DNA from: G020350405 sp964513655
GTDB taxonomy: Bacteria > Planctomycetota > Phycisphaerae > Sedimentisphaerales > Anaerobacaceae
Assembly (NCBI GenBank): GCA_964513655.1
Contig: CAZENQ010000003.1
Location: 1-64,000, forward strand
DNA: 64,000 nucleotides
Direction of reading: 5' to 3'
Positions 1 through 9,888 of this stretch are shown in pieces; within the stretch, counting starts at the first letter, position 1; every line of letters begins with the position of its first letter. Under the pieces are notes generated by a model. It had not been told where the DNA came from. It made no database searches and worked only from the letters and a program-made list of their open reading frames with translations. Position numbers and translations under genes: made by a program.

Positions 1-1
1 G

Positions 2-451
2 GCGTTTGACAGCAATGAGGTGGTGATTACGGTTGAAGATGTGACGCCGCCGGAGCTTAGTCTGGTTGTAGAGCCGAATGTGCTTTGGCCGCCGAATGGT
101 AAGATGGTTCAGGTTCGGCCGGAGTGGGAGGTGAGTGATAACTGCGATGAAGAGGTGGAGGTTTCGCTGGTTGATATTAGTATGAGTGCGGCGGGAGACA
201 TTAACGATTATGTTGAGATAGGGGATGATGGCTCGATTTATCTTAGGGCCAGGAAGAGTAAAGGCGGCAGCGGCAGGATTTATACGCTGACTTATCAGGC
301 GGTGGATGATTCGGGTAATGTGGCGGAAGCGAGTGCAACCGCTGCAGTTCGTCACAGGAAGGGACCGAGGAGACTCGGCAGGGGACTGGTCCGGCGGCCG
401 GGCAAACAGGTATATCGCAGAGGAGTGCGACGCCGCGGAGGAAAAAAATAG
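2..451 (+). CDS. C-terminal part of a secreted multidomain protein (5' end outside window)
   Basis: The frame is open from the first bases of the window, so this is the 3' part of a longer gene; the Met at position 20 is not a real start. The visible part carries the end of a PKD-like strand (EVVITVED) followed by an about 100-residue module (NVLWPPNGKMVQVRPEWEVS, then SDNCDEEVEV and YTLTYQAVDDSGN) that resembles HYR/Ig-like modules of planctomycete surface proteins. It ends in a very basic Arg/Lys/Gly tail. The same module closes the next gene, with about 90% identical DNA. Function is unknown; an extracellular structural or binding role is inferred from the modules. Confidence 0.75.
   Translation, partial: AFDSNEVVITVEDVTPPELSLVVEPNVLWPPNGKMVQVRPEWEVSDNCDEEVEVSLVDISMSAAGDINDYVEIGDDGSIYLRARKSKGGSGRIYTLTYQAVDDSGNVAEASATAAVRHRKGPRRLGRGLVRRPGKQVYRRGVRRRGGKK
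17..320 (+). repeat. Duplicated C-terminal module, copy 1
   Basis: This stretch aligns without gaps to 2454-2757 (constant offset of 2437). Differences are scattered and mostly at third codon positions. It encodes the shared HYR-like module of two neighbouring secreted proteins, so it is a paralogous domain rather than a mobile repeat. Confidence 0.85.
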
Positions 452-641
452 TTGCTTGTCGGAGGGATTTGCGTTATAATGCCCGGGCAGATGAGGCTTT
501 AGCGGCTGGAAAAGAAAAGGTTAGCGGAAAACCAAAGGGCATTTTCGCCTGTTATGAGTACGAAACAGCCATATGTTTCGGCGCAGTGCGGAGACTGTGG
601 CATTGTAATTTAATATTCATTTTTATGGAAAGGGCAGAAAA

Positions 642-2858
642 ATGAAAAGGATTTGGCTGTGTATCAGTTTCTTAATTCTTGTCGGGGTATGGACGTTTGT
701 AACTCCATCGCTCGCGGCGGACTTAGAATGGGAATCTTGGCACGGGGGGATAGAAGAGGTGGAGTTTGGGATAACATCCGAGGTAGAAGGTAATACAATT
801 CAAGGGCCCTGGGTTTTTGAATCAGGCCACAACGGTGCTTACGGTTTCGGGGGCGAGCACTATTACGGGTGGGGACAGACCTTTGCAGTCGAGTCTGAGC
901 GGACCTTGCTGAGCGTAGATTTGCGGGTAGGCGGCTTCGGGCATGGTAACACTTCAGGGGAGTTCGAGGTGGCGGTCTACGAGTTTGACGAGGTCAACAG
1001 CATACCGGGTCCCAAAATCGCTTATACTCTGGAGGACGCTTCAGATTATACGTATCCTCTCTCAAGTGTGCCCGTCTCATCATTTGACCTGTCGAGCTTT
1101 AATGCAACTCTCAAATCCACGCAAACGTATGCTGTTGCGGTGACGCCCGGCCCTTCATTTAGCGGAGACCAGCTGACCGTACAGTCCGCGATCGACATTT
1201 ACTCGGGGGGTTGTTCTTATGAACTGACGCTCGATGCCGACGTGCCGGTCCATCTTGAAATAATCGGCCCCGAAGAAGTGGCGGAGAAATTCCAGGCCCA
1301 ATACGCAGCCATCGCTCATTACGGTGACAACAGCACTGCGGATGTGACGGACCTGGCCGTTTGGTGGGTTGGGCCCAATACAATACCAAGTCCAGTGGCA
1401 AGCATTGATCAGAACGGACTGCTGATTACGGAGGACGTAAACATCCCGGGCGAATATATTACGATTTACGCGGGGTATACGGAAGATGGTGTTTTTGTCG
1501 AGGGAGAGAAGGAGGTCGACGTCTTTGCAATATGTCCGCGCGGAAGCACGCTGGAGTTTGATGGCGAGGATGATTATGTCAGTTGCAGTACGGGGCCTGC
1601 GATAACAGGTACGGGGCCCTTTGCGGTTTCAGCGTGGGTGAAGACTGACAGTGTGAAGGGACATGCAATTGTCGTTCAAAGGAGTGAAAGCTCTGCGAAT
1701 GGCAGTTATGGAGTGAGCATACGTGCTGATGGACGGGCACAGTTCTATGTTTATAACGGCGGCTATGGCTTTCTCTTTCAGAGCGATGTGACGGTGGATG
1801 ATAGTCTGTGGCATCACGTTGCGGCAGTTAGAACTAATTCAACGGATGGGGAGATTTATGTAGATGGAAGTCTTTCCGGCAGCGATTCGGGGCCTGGGAG
1901 GTCTTTGAATAATGTTCCGGTTTGGATAGGTGGTCCCGGTTTCACGGGTCCGTTTGTCTTTGACGGCTTAATCGATGATGTTCGGATTTGGAGCGCAGCG
2001 CTGACGCAGGAGGAGATTCAGGCGAACATGCACATCGCACTTGACGGCAGCGAGCCGAATCTGGTTGCATACTGGGACTTTGACGAGGGTGAAGGTCAGG
2101 TAGTTTATGATATGTCGGGCAACGGGAACGAGGGTTATCTCGGCAGCGACCCATGCGGTCCGGATGACAGTGACCCGAACTGGATTGATTCTGATGCGCC
2201 GATGGGTATTTGTACGCAGCCGATTGCCAATGCCGGGCCGGACCAGACCGTATCCGCAGGAGTTGGATGCGTTGCGGAGGTTACACTGGATGGCTCGGAT
2301 TCAAATGATGCCGACGGCGATGAATTAACGTATGCGTGGTTTATTGGCGACGAGGAGATTGCGACGGGCGTTAATCCTACAATCGAACTGGCGTTAGGTG
2401 AGCATACCGTTGAGCTGGTTGTAAACGACGGTTTTGAGGATTCTGAGGCCGATGAGGTGGTGATTACGGTTGAAGATGTGATGCCGCCGGAGTTTAGTTT
2501 GATTGTTGAGCCGAATGTTCTCTGGCCGCCAAATGGTAAGATGGTTCAGGTTCGGCCGGAGTGGGAGGTGAGCGATAACTGTGATGAGGAGGTGGAGGTT
2601 TCGTTAGTTGATATTAGTATGAGTCCGGCGGGGGATATTAACGATTATGTTGGGATAAGGGATGATGGCTCGATTTATCTTAGGGCCAGGAAGAGTAAAG
2701 GCGGCAGCGGCAGGATTTATACGCTGACTTATCAGGCGGTGGATGATTCGGGTAATGCGACGGAAGAGAGTACGACCGTTACGGTCCCCCACAGGAGGGG
2801 ACCAATGAAAGCCCGTGGTAAGTCGTTGTCCGGGCTGCGCGGGAGGCTACAGAGGTAG
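642..2858 (+). CDS. Secreted LamG/PKD-domain protein
   Basis: A 738-residue protein with a clear signal peptide (basic start, hydrophobic core to about residue 25, SLAA cleavage region). Reading the sequence, residues ~45-195 form a jelly-roll-like anchor domain, ~205-295 an Ig-like (Big_2-type) domain, ~302-455 a LamG/concanavalin-type domain (LEFDGEDDYVSC, FAVSAWVKTD, DDVRIWSAALTQEEI), ~528-612 a PKD domain (AGPDQTVSAG, DGSDSNDADGD), and ~613-720 the HYR-like module shared with the upstream gene. A GGAAAGGGCAG stretch lies upstream of the ATG as a plausible ribosome site. The tail is basic. These domains usually bind carbohydrate or mediate cell-surface contact; the ligand cannot be told from the sequence. 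Followed by a hairpin and a T-tract terminator. Confidence 0.8.
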   Translation: MKRIWLCISFLILVGVWTFVTPSLAADLEWESWHGGIEEVEFGITSEVEGNTIQGPWVFESGHNGAYGFGGEHYYGWGQTFAVESERTLLSVDLRVGGFGHGNTSGEFEVAVYEFDEVNSIPGPKIAYTLEDASDYTYPLSSVPVSSFDLSSFNATLKSTQTYAVAVTPGPSFSGDQLTVQSAIDIYSGGCSYELTLDADVPVHLEIIGPEEVAEKFQAQYAAIAHYGDNSTADVTDLAVWWVGPNTIPSPVASIDQNGLLITEDVNIPGEYITIYAGYTEDGVFVEGEKEVDVFAICPRGSTLEFDGEDDYVSCSTGPAITGTGPFAVSAWVKTDSVKGHAIVVQRSESSANGSYGVSIRADGRAQFYVYNGGYGFLFQSDVTVDDSLWHHVAAVRTNSTDGEIYVDGSLSGSDSGPGRSLNNVPVWIGGPGFTGPFVFDGLIDDVRIWSAALTQEEIQANMHIALDGSEPNLVAYWDFDEGEGQVVYDMSGNGNEGYLGSDPCGPDDSDPNWIDSDAPMGICTQPIANAGPDQTVSAGVGCVAEVTLDGSDSNDADGDELTYAWFIGDEEIATGVNPTIELALGEHTVELVVNDGFEDSEADEVVITVEDVMPPEFSLIVEPNVLWPPNGKMVQVRPEWEVSDNCDEEVEVSLVDISMSPAGDINDYVGIRDDGSIYLRARKSKGGSGRIYTLTYQAVDDSGNATEESTTVTVPHRRGPMKARGKSLSGLRGRLQR
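2454..2757 (+). repeat. Duplicated C-terminal module, copy 2
   Basis: Partner of 17-320, in the same orientation. It encodes the HYR-like module at the end of the LamG/PKD protein. The pair suggests tandem gene duplication, with the first copy largely outside the window. Confidence 0.85.
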
Positions 2859-2866
2859 CTATATCG

Positions 2867-2887
2867 CGGCGGGCGGTAATCCCGCCG
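2867..2887 (+). other. Short GC hairpin after the LamG/PKD gene
   Basis: Seven-base-pair perfect inverted repeat CGGCGGG / CCCGCCG with a 7-base loop, 9 bases past the stop codon. No T-run follows, so it is probably an mRNA 3' stabilising or accessory hairpin ahead of the terminator at 2913. Confidence 0.5.
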
Positions 2888-2912
2888 AACAGCATAAGCA
2901 GTAAGAGCAAGC

Positions 2913-2957
2913 AAAGGGCTGCAAGTTGAGACTTGTCGGGCTTTGCGGCCCTTTTTT
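2913..2957 (+). terminator. Rho-independent terminator
   Basis: AAAGGGC pairs with GCCCTTT across an inner CAAG/CTTG hairpin, and the stem is followed by TTTTTT. It lies 55 bases past the LamG/PKD stop codon and before the next promoter. Confidence 0.7.
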
Positions 2958-3033
2958 CATGTTTTCATCGCAGCTTTTAGGTCATTTTTGAGGATTTGAA
3001 ATGGTGGTTTGTGTTGTTCGTGGTACAAGAGTA

Positions 3034-3062
3034 TTGAATTAGGTGGCAATCTTTGCTATAAT
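3034..3062 (+). promoter_or_regulatory. Sigma-70-type promoter of the subtilase gene
   Basis: TTGAAT, a 17-base spacer and TATAAT preceded by TG (extended -10). A start near 3069 would place the mRNA start 13 bases before the possible Met at 3082 and about 73 bases before the preferred Met at 3142. Confidence 0.65.
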
Positions 3063-3141
3063 GGCAGTGTAGTAAGTAAAGGTGCTTTTTTTTCGAGGAG
3101 CACAGTGTAGGCGCTTCAAAGACCTGAAATCAGGTGGGTGT

Positions 3142-6100
3142 ATGAGAATGGGAGCATTTCCCGGTTGTAAGATACTCTTGGCCGCAGTGATATGCGTGGT
3201 TTTGCCAGCGGCAGCTGGTGAGGCTGCTGTGGAACAGGCTAAGTTCGACGTGAACTTAGCGCCGTTTTTAGAGCCGAGTCGCGACGAACAGCCGGAGTAT
3301 GTTGAGAATGAGATAATCGTGAAATTCCGTGGCAATGCTGCGGAGGCCGTTGAAACCGGTCTGGCGAAAGGCGTGTTGGCGAAGGGGCTTAAATTATCCG
3401 ATTCGCTGGACGAGCTGAACAAGAGATACAAATTAAAGAAGGCCAAGTGTCTAATCAGGAACTTTAAGGAGAACAGGGGCCGGGTAAAGGCTCTGCTGAA
3501 GAAGGACAAAGCCCTTTTAAGTAAGAAAGAGAGGCGTATTGTAAGGAGGCTTAAACGGGCCCCGAAAGGCGCAAGGGTGCCGGACCTCAGCGGGATATAT
3601 AAGCTGGAACTGGAGCCTGAGGCGGGGCAGTCTTTGGAAGAGGTGGTGGCGGCGTACAATGGCGACCCGGACATTGAGTACGCGGAGCTCAATTACATTG
3701 TGACGATAGACGCGAGTCCGAATGACGCTCATTATCCTATACAGTGGCCTCTGAACAACACGGGGCAGATGTATCCAGAGAGCGGCAGATATAACGACCC
3801 GCCTGGAACACCGGATAGCGATATAGATGCTCCCGAGGCCTGGGACTTACATACCGGCAACTCAGAGATAATAGTTGCGGTCGTGGATACGGGCGTTGAT
3901 TACACCCATAGAGACTTAGATGATAACATGTGGTTCAATGAGGCGGAATTAAATGGTGTGGCGGGTGTTGACGACGATGGGAACGGATACATAGACGACA
4001 TATACAGCTATAACTTTCTCGTCGGGAACAACGACCCCATGGACGACCACGGTCACGGGACGCACGTTTCCGGTATAATTGCTGCGGAAGGCAATAACGG
4101 GCTCGATATTAGTGGAGTTTGCTGGGACGCGCGGATAATGGGGCTGAAGTTTCTTAACTGGGAGGGGTCGGGGGAAACGGCCGACGCGGTGCCTGCTTTT
4201 TATTATGCGGTGGAGAACGGCGCGGATGTCATATCCAACAGTTGGGGCGGGGGGTTCTATTTGCAGAGCATGCGGGATGCCATAGACTACGCACACAGTC
4301 AGGGTGTGATAATGGTGGCTTCAGCCGGCAATGGCAGTTCGAGTGAGCCTGCGTATCCGGCTTTTTATGAGCATATGATTGCGGTTGCTGCGACCAATTC
4401 GAATGACGAGAAAGCACCTTTTTCCAATTACGGGGACTGGGTGGATATAGCTGCGCCCGGAGTTGATGTCTTGTCCCTGCGGGCGAACGGGACAAGCATG
4501 GGCAGGGTCCATGATGGTTACACGACGATCGCGTCAGGCACATCGATGGCGTGCCCGCACATTTCAGGCGCCTGCGCTCTTTTGCTGTCGGTGAACCCGG
4601 TCCTGACAAATGAGGATGTATACGATGTCCTTATGGAGGGGGTTGACCCTATTGCACCGGGTATTTGTCTAGCAGACGGGCGTCTTAATCTTTTCAAGAC
4701 AATTCTCGAGACCGCTCCATCAAAAGGTCGGTTAAATTTCGATGCTGATTATTATACGTGTTCAAGTGTTATACCTGTCTCGCTGGGCGACCGGGACCTT
4801 GCGGGCCGAGGCAGCCAGGAAGTGACGGCCACATCAAGCGGGGGTGATTCGGAAACAGTTGTTCTGATTGAAAGAAATCCCCCTATAGGTTTTTTTATGG
4901 GGACGATTTCGACTTCTTCTGGCGACCCCAACACTGAAGACGGCCTACTGCAATTATCGCATGGTGAGACTATAACTGTTACATATGATGACGCGGACGA
5001 TGGCAGCGGTAATCCTGCAACCACAGCGGATACGGCGGTGGCTGACTGTGAAGCACCGTTGGTCTTTAATATCGTGGTTAATGTGCCGGGGCCAGAGCCA
5101 ACGGTGAGCTTTGAGACAAGTGAGCCTGCCAGGGCCAAGATTGCTTGTGGTTTAGCTTGTGGAGAGCCCCATATTATAGAGGGAAAAAGCTCAATTCTGG
5201 CAACCAGCCACGTCATAATTTTGAAGGGGGTATCTCCGAAGACTGAGTACTTTTTTATAATCGAGACTACCGACGGTCATGGCAATACCGAGATTCACGA
5301 CAACAACGGCGTTTGCTACTCATTTACAACTGACGACGGGCCGGGCGATATTTACGTTCCGGGTGCAGACCCGAATGCGCCGTTGACCATAGAGGAAGCT
5401 GTCGACCACTCGTGGGACGGCGGGACGGTCTGGGTAGCGGACGGGACATACAAAGGCGATGGCTACCGTGATATCGATTTTAAGGGCAGGGCCATCACGG
5501 TACGCAGCGAGCACGGCCCGGAGAACTGCATCATCGACTGCTATAACAGTCGACAGCAGTGGCATAGCGGTTTTATGTTCCATGGCGGCGAAGATGGAAA
5601 TTCCGTCCTAAATGGTTTTACTGTTATTAATACAGGACATCAGACACATACGCCGGACCAGTATGGCGGGGGTGTCAGTTGCATCGGCAGCAGCCCAACG
5701 GTGAGCAACTGCATCTTCAGCGGGAGATTGGGCAACGCGATGGCAAACACGGCAGGCAGCAACCCGACGGTGACTAACTGCACTTTCAGGGGCGGCAACC
5801 GCCCGGGGATGTTCAACGAGTACAGCAGCCCGACGGTGGTGAATTGCAGGTTTATTGACAACGTGGCACTGAAGAACTGGAGCGGGGGCGGGATGGATAA
5901 CCGCTACGACAGCAACCCGATGGTGATTAACTGCACGTTCATCGGCAACAGAGTTGGTACTGTCGGCGGCGGGATGTGTAACATTGAGAGTGACCCGACG
6001 GTGATTAACTGCGTATTCAGCGGCAACCGTGCGGGCCTGCCCGACCCCGACGACAGCGGTTACGGCGGGGGGATGTGCAACCTTAACTACAGCCCGGCGG

Positions 6101-9100
6101 TGACGGTGGTCAACTGCACATTCAGCAGCAACTCAGCCAACAACGACGGTGGGGGGATAGCAGATGCCTACATTGGCAGTTCCAGCGTGAGCAACTGCAT
6201 CCTTTGGGGTAACAGCGACAGCAATAACGTGACGGAGTCTGCACAGATTTACGGCTGGGCACCGGTGGTCAACTATAGCTGTATTGAAGGCTGGACAGGA
6301 GCGTTAGGCGGCACTGGCAACATAGGCGAAAATCCGCTGTTGATGGACTCTGACGGGCTGGACGATATCGTGGGCACGGAGGATGACAACCTGCGGATAT
6401 TGGCCGGCTCAGCGTGTGTGGATGCGGGTGATAACACAGCGGTTGGGCCGGCGGTAACGGTGGACTTGGACAGATGGCCGCGTTTTATTGATGACCCAAA
6501 TACGCCGGATACAGGCACAGGTGCAGGCGCGACTGTCGATATGGGTGCCTACGAGTATCAGGGCAGGCGTGACTTATACGTTGATGACGATGCGCCTGAC
6601 GACCCATCGCCCGGAAGCCCTGCAGCAGGTGACCCGCTGGAGAACGGGACCCAAGAGCATCCGTTCGACACGATTCAGGAGGCCATCGATGTTGCACAGG
6701 ACGGTGATACCATCATAGTAGCCACTGGTACGCATTCAGAAGGCATCAATTTTGCGGGCAAGAGTGTAACTGTTACATCAACGGACCCGAATGACGCTGC
6801 AGTTGTGGCGGCCACTATTATCAGCAGTGATGGCAGTGATATTTTGGTGAGCTTTGCGAACGGTGAAGGTCCCGGCGCAGTGCTTGCCGGTTTTACGATT
6901 GCTGGCAATGGCGTAGGCATCTACTGCTATGGGGCATTTCCGACGATAATCAACTGCACCATTGAGATGGATAAAGGCGTGGCTATGGACTTGTGGCATG
7001 CAAGCGAGCCAACAATCGTCAACAGCACCATCATTGGGGAGGTAAAAGTGCGACCAATAGTTCGGAATCCGGGTACGGGGAAGATTTATGATTATATTCA
7101 GGATGCGATTGATGATGCAACGGCCGGCGATGAGATAGTACCTGAGGAGGGTATTTATTATGAGAGCATCGATTTTAAGGGCAAGGAGCTGATTGTCAGG
7201 TCAACCGAGCCAAATGACGCGAACGTTGTGGCTGGTACTATTATAGACGGGGCAAGCAAGGCGGTGAGCTTTGTCAGCGGGGAGGGGCCGGGTGCAGTGC
7301 TTGCAGGCCTTACGATTAGAAGTGTTGACGTGGGTGTCTGGTGCGATGGGGCATCCCCAATAATCATCAACTGTACAATTAGCGGTATGGTCCAGGGCAT
7401 CTACAGCAATGAGGGGTCTCTGACAATTCTGAACTGCATCATCAATAGTGAGCTTTTGGGCATCTTGTGCCAGAGTGCGTCACTAACGATTAGGAACTGC
7501 ACCGTGGGTGGTGGAAGCACCGGTATCCGCTTTGAGGGCGGGACAGGAACGATTACGAACAGCACAATCGGCAGTGGAGACGTTGCGCTATCGTGCAGCA
7601 GCTCATCGCCGACTGTGAGCGGCTGTACGATTATCGGTGAAAATATTGGCGTCTATTGCTACAACGCATTTCCGGCATTTAGCAACTGCACGATAATCGG
7701 GTATGAAGTCGCCGCCTTCGACTTATGGCATATGAGCGAGCCGGTGGTTACCGACTGCAACATTGTAGGTGGGGTAATAGTCCATTCGACGGTTGAGAAT
7801 CTGCGGACCGGGAAGCTGTACGATTATATTGAGGATGCGGTTAATGAGGCATCCTCCGGGGACGAGCTGGTAGCCGGAGAGGGAGTTTATTACGAAGAAA
7901 ACATCAGCGTTGTAAGCAAAGACGTAACACTGCGGTCAACAGACCCGAACGATTCAGCGGTTGTGTCTCGTACTATAATAAAAGGTCATTTGGACATTGG
8001 GAAGTGGTATACTTCAGAAGAGCTAGTGGTCAGCGGCTTTACTTTTACTGGGGGCGGGCGTATCTCCTGCAATGAGAGCAGCCCGACAATTGCCAACTGT
8101 ACCATTACGGGGGTCGCCGGGCCTTTGGGGGCTATCTACTGCTATGATGCATATCCGACAATCATTAACTGCACGATCAGCGGGGACCCATATGCCATCA
8201 CACGGTATTACACCAGCGAACCTACAATTATCAACTGCACTATTGAGGGGGAGATTCTGGTCGGGACGGTTGAGAATCTGACTTCCGGGCGGAAATATTT
8301 CGTCTTGATTAAAAATGCCATCAGTGACGCGTCGCCCGGGGATGAGATATTAGTAGGTGAGGGAGTTTATTATGAAAACATCAACTTTTGGGGCAAAGAA
8401 ATCAAGCTGCGGTCGAGAGACCCCAATGACGCAGCGGTTGTGGCGGCAACAGTTATCCACGGGAATGCCAATAAGAGTGTGGTGAGTTTTACGCATAAGG
8501 AAGGGCCAGACACGGTACTTAGCGGTTTCACTATTACTGGGGGTCGCAACGCAGGTTACGAGGCAGCAATAGTATGCAGGCGTGCCAACACCATGCCGAC
8601 AATAAGCAATTGTATAATTTCCGGCAATGCATGTGCCGGGATATACAGCGAAGAAAGTCGATTATTGGTCGCCAACTGTGTCATTGCGGGTAACGCCGGT
8701 GCCGGTATCCATGTTTCGGGCCGGAAAAACGGCACAATCATCAACTGCACCATTGTCGAGAACGGGGCCGAGGGCATTGAGGCCTACAGGGGCAGACCAA
8801 AGATTAGAAACTGCATCATCTGGGATAACTACGGGGATGAAATACTCGGCCCTATAGATGTGAAATACAGCAACATCAAGGGCGGTTACGGTGGTGAAGG
8901 CAACATTGATGCCGCTCCATGGTTTGCCAGGCCGGGATATTGGGCTCATGCCGATGATTTGAATATGGAGGTTGAGCCAAATGACGCCAATGCCATCTGG
9001 ATTGGAGGCGATTATCACCTTCTGCCGGGTTCGCCGTGCGTAGACGCAGCGACTGACGCGAATATCTATAGTGATATCGAAGGTAATATCCGGCCGTTTG

Positions 9101-9705
9101 ACTATCCGGATGTTGACAACAATGGAGAGCTTGGTGAATTTGACATGGGGGCATACGAGGTGTTCATACCCCGGATGGAAGTTCCGATGAAATTTACACC
9201 ACGGGTCCTGAACACCAAAAGCCGCGGCAAGCAGCTCAAGGCGCATTTGATTTTGCCTGAAGGTTTCAGCGTTGATGATGTTGACACTGATACGCCCGCT
9301 ATGCTCGAGCCGCTGGGTATTGCATCCGACTACGTCAAGGCGGTTATCAACAAGGATGGCTTGGTTGAGATTAAGACTGCTTTTGCGCGGTCTAAGTTTT
9401 GTTCCGGTGGAAATTACGGGCCAGCTGAGGTAATTGTTGTGGGGCTGCTTAAGAGCGGTGAATACGGGTTGTACTTTTACGGCACAGATACAATAAAGGT
9501 AACCGGCAACGATCTTGAGTCCCTTGCGGCTTTGGCGTCTCATTGGCTTGATGGAGACTGTCGTCCGCCTGACTGGTGCGAGGGAGCCGATGTTGACCAG
9601 GATTCGGCAGTTAATTTCGTAGATTTTGCTTTTTTGGAGAGTTGCTGCATTGAGGTCACTAGTCGGCAAACAGGTCAGGGAGCAGGGGCGGCGAAAATCA
9701 GATAG
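3142..9705 (+). CDS. Secreted subtilisin-family (S8) protease fused to a long parallel beta-helix, with dockerin-like end
   Basis: A 2187-residue protein. I start at the Met at 3142 because it directly precedes a signal peptide (MRMGAFPGCKILLAAVICVV); an in-frame Met at 3082 would add 20 residues in front of it. Residues ~50-185 look like a fervidolysin-type propeptide (ENEIIVKFRG). The S8 domain (~225-540) has the full triad: Asp249 (VVDTGVD), His305 (HGHGTHVSG) and Ser468 (SGTSMACPH). An Fn3-like segment follows (~650-725). From ~730 to ~2005 there are many right-handed beta-helix coils (SPTVSNCIF, PTIINCTI type), arranged in about five modules that each begin with an 'AI..A..GDEI..GEGVYYE' strand. 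The end has a dockerin-like loop (DVDQDSAVNFVDFAFLES). It is likely extracellular; the helix may bind or cleave polysaccharide. Protease activity is well supported by the triad; the substrate is unknown. Confidence 0.85.
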   Translation: MRMGAFPGCKILLAAVICVVLPAAAGEAAVEQAKFDVNLAPFLEPSRDEQPEYVENEIIVKFRGNAAEAVETGLAKGVLAKGLKLSDSLDELNKRYKLKKAKCLIRNFKENRGRVKALLKKDKALLSKKERRIVRRLKRAPKGARVPDLSGIYKLELEPEAGQSLEEVVAAYNGDPDIEYAELNYIVTIDASPNDAHYPIQWPLNNTGQMYPESGRYNDPPGTPDSDIDAPEAWDLHTGNSEIIVAVVDTGVDYTHRDLDDNMWFNEAELNGVAGVDDDGNGYIDDIYSYNFLVGNNDPMDDHGHGTHVSGIIAAEGNNGLDISGVCWDARIMGLKFLNWEGSGETADAVPAFYYAVENGADVISNSWGGGFYLQSMRDAIDYAHSQGVIMVASAGNGSSSEPAYPAFYEHMIAVAATNSNDEKAPFSNYGDWVDIAAPGVDVLSLRANGTSMGRVHDGYTTIASGTSMACPHISGACALLLSVNPVLTNEDVYDVLMEGVDPIAPGICLADGRLNLFKTILETAPSKGRLNFDADYYTCSSVIPVSLGDRDLAGRGSQEVTATSSGGDSETVVLIERNPPIGFFMGTISTSSGDPNTEDGLLQLSHGETITVTYDDADDGSGNPATTADTAVADCEAPLVFNIVVNVPGPEPTVSFETSEPARAKIACGLACGEPHIIEGKSSILATSHVIILKGVSPKTEYFFIIETTDGHGNTEIHDNNGVCYSFTTDDGPGDIYVPGADPNAPLTIEEAVDHSWDGGTVWVADGTYKGDGYRDIDFKGRAITVRSEHGPENCIIDCYNSRQQWHSGFMFHGGEDGNSVLNGFTVINTGHQTHTPDQYGGGVSCIGSSPTVSNCIFSGRLGNAMANTAGSNPTVTNCTFRGGNRPGMFNEYSSPTVVNCRFIDNVALKNWSGGGMDNRYDSNPMVINCTFIGNRVGTVGGGMCNIESDPTVINCVFSGNRAGLPDPDDSGYGGGMCNLNYSPAVTVVNCTFSSNSANNDGGGIADAYIGSSSVSNCILWGNSDSNNVTESAQIYGWAPVVNYSCIEGWTGALGGTGNIGENPLLMDSDGLDDIVGTEDDNLRILAGSACVDAGDNTAVGPAVTVDLDRWPRFIDDPNTPDTGTGAGATVDMGAYEYQGRRDLYVDDDAPDDPSPGSPAAGDPLENGTQEHPFDTIQEAIDVAQDGDTIIVATGTHSEGINFAGKSVTVTSTDPNDAAVVAATIISSDGSDILVSFANGEGPGAVLAGFTIAGNGVGIYCYGAFPTIINCTIEMDKGVAMDLWHASEPTIVNSTIIGEVKVRPIVRNPGTGKIYDYIQDAIDDATAGDEIVPEEGIYYESIDFKGKELIVRSTEPNDANVVAGTIIDGASKAVSFVSGEGPGAVLAGLTIRSVDVGVWCDGASPIIINCTISGMVQGIYSNEGSLTILNCIINSELLGILCQSASLTIRNCTVGGGSTGIRFEGGTGTITNSTIGSGDVALSCSSSSPTVSGCTIIGENIGVYCYNAFPAFSNCTIIGYEVAAFDLWHMSEPVVTDCNIVGGVIVHSTVENLRTGKLYDYIEDAVNEASSGDELVAGEGVYYEENISVVSKDVTLRSTDPNDSAVVSRTIIKGHLDIGKWYTSEELVVSGFTFTGGGRISCNESSPTIANCTITGVAGPLGAIYCYDAYPTIINCTISGDPYAITRYYTSEPTIINCTIEGEILVGTVENLTSGRKYFVLIKNAISDASPGDEILVGEGVYYENINFWGKEIKLRSRDPNDAAVVAATVIHGNANKSVVSFTHKEGPDTVLSGFTITGGRNAGYEAAIVCRRANTMPTISNCIISGNACAGIYSEESRLLVANCVIAGNAGAGIHVSGRKNGTIINCTIVENGAEGIEAYRGRPKIRNCIIWDNYGDEILGPIDVKYSNIKGGYGGEGNIDAAPWFARPGYWAHADDLNMEVEPNDANAIWIGGDYHLLPGSPCVDAATDANIYSDIEGNIRPFDYPDVDNNGELGEFDMGAYEVFIPRMEVPMKFTPRVLNTKSRGKQLKAHLILPEGFSVDDVDTDTPAMLEPLGIASDYVKAVINKDGLVEIKTAFARSKFCSGGNYGPAEVIVVGLLKSGEYGLYFYGTDTIKVTGNDLESLAALASHWLDGDCRPPDWCEGADVDQDSAVNFVDFAFLESCCIEVTSRQTGQGAGAAKIR
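6661..8545 (+). repeat. Four diverged beta-helix modules inside the subtilase gene
   Basis: Module starts lie near 6661, 7084, 7810 and 8290, each opening with a helix-capping strand ('DAIDDATAGDEIVPEEGIYY' and variants) followed by 'DPNDAAVVAATII'-type and 'GPGAVLAGFTI'-type strands. A more distant relative begins near 5370. They are protein-level internal repeats, not a DNA element. Confidence 0.7.
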
Positions 9706-9888
9706 AAAGCTGCAATTAGATTTGTGCCGCGCCGGAAACCACCAATCTTAAGTCGTGGACTTACAATTCGGCTTTGTCTTGCGTAACTATACCTACCTAT
9801 CGTTCTATAAGCATCTGAAAGCTCTTGCAAAATTTTCAAAAATCGTTAAGAATGAAATATATACGTTGTTTTTTGAAAGGGAAATGCA

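Noticed and set aside
3039..3692. 217-codon open frame on the minus strand
   Set aside because: Antisense to the promoter, signal peptide and propeptide of the subtilase; no ribosome site or family motif.
5690..6250. CRISPR-like regular repeats (variants of AACTGCACNTTCAG with spacing of about 60-90 bases)
   Set aside because: They are codons of beta-helix turns (NCTF/NCIF) in a continuous frame; repeats are diverged and spacers are coding.
8662..9669. 335-codon open frame on the minus strand
   Set aside because: It lies wholly antisense to the beta-helix and dockerin-like end of the subtilase gene, has no ribosome site and no recognisable motif; the plus-strand frame is clearly coding.
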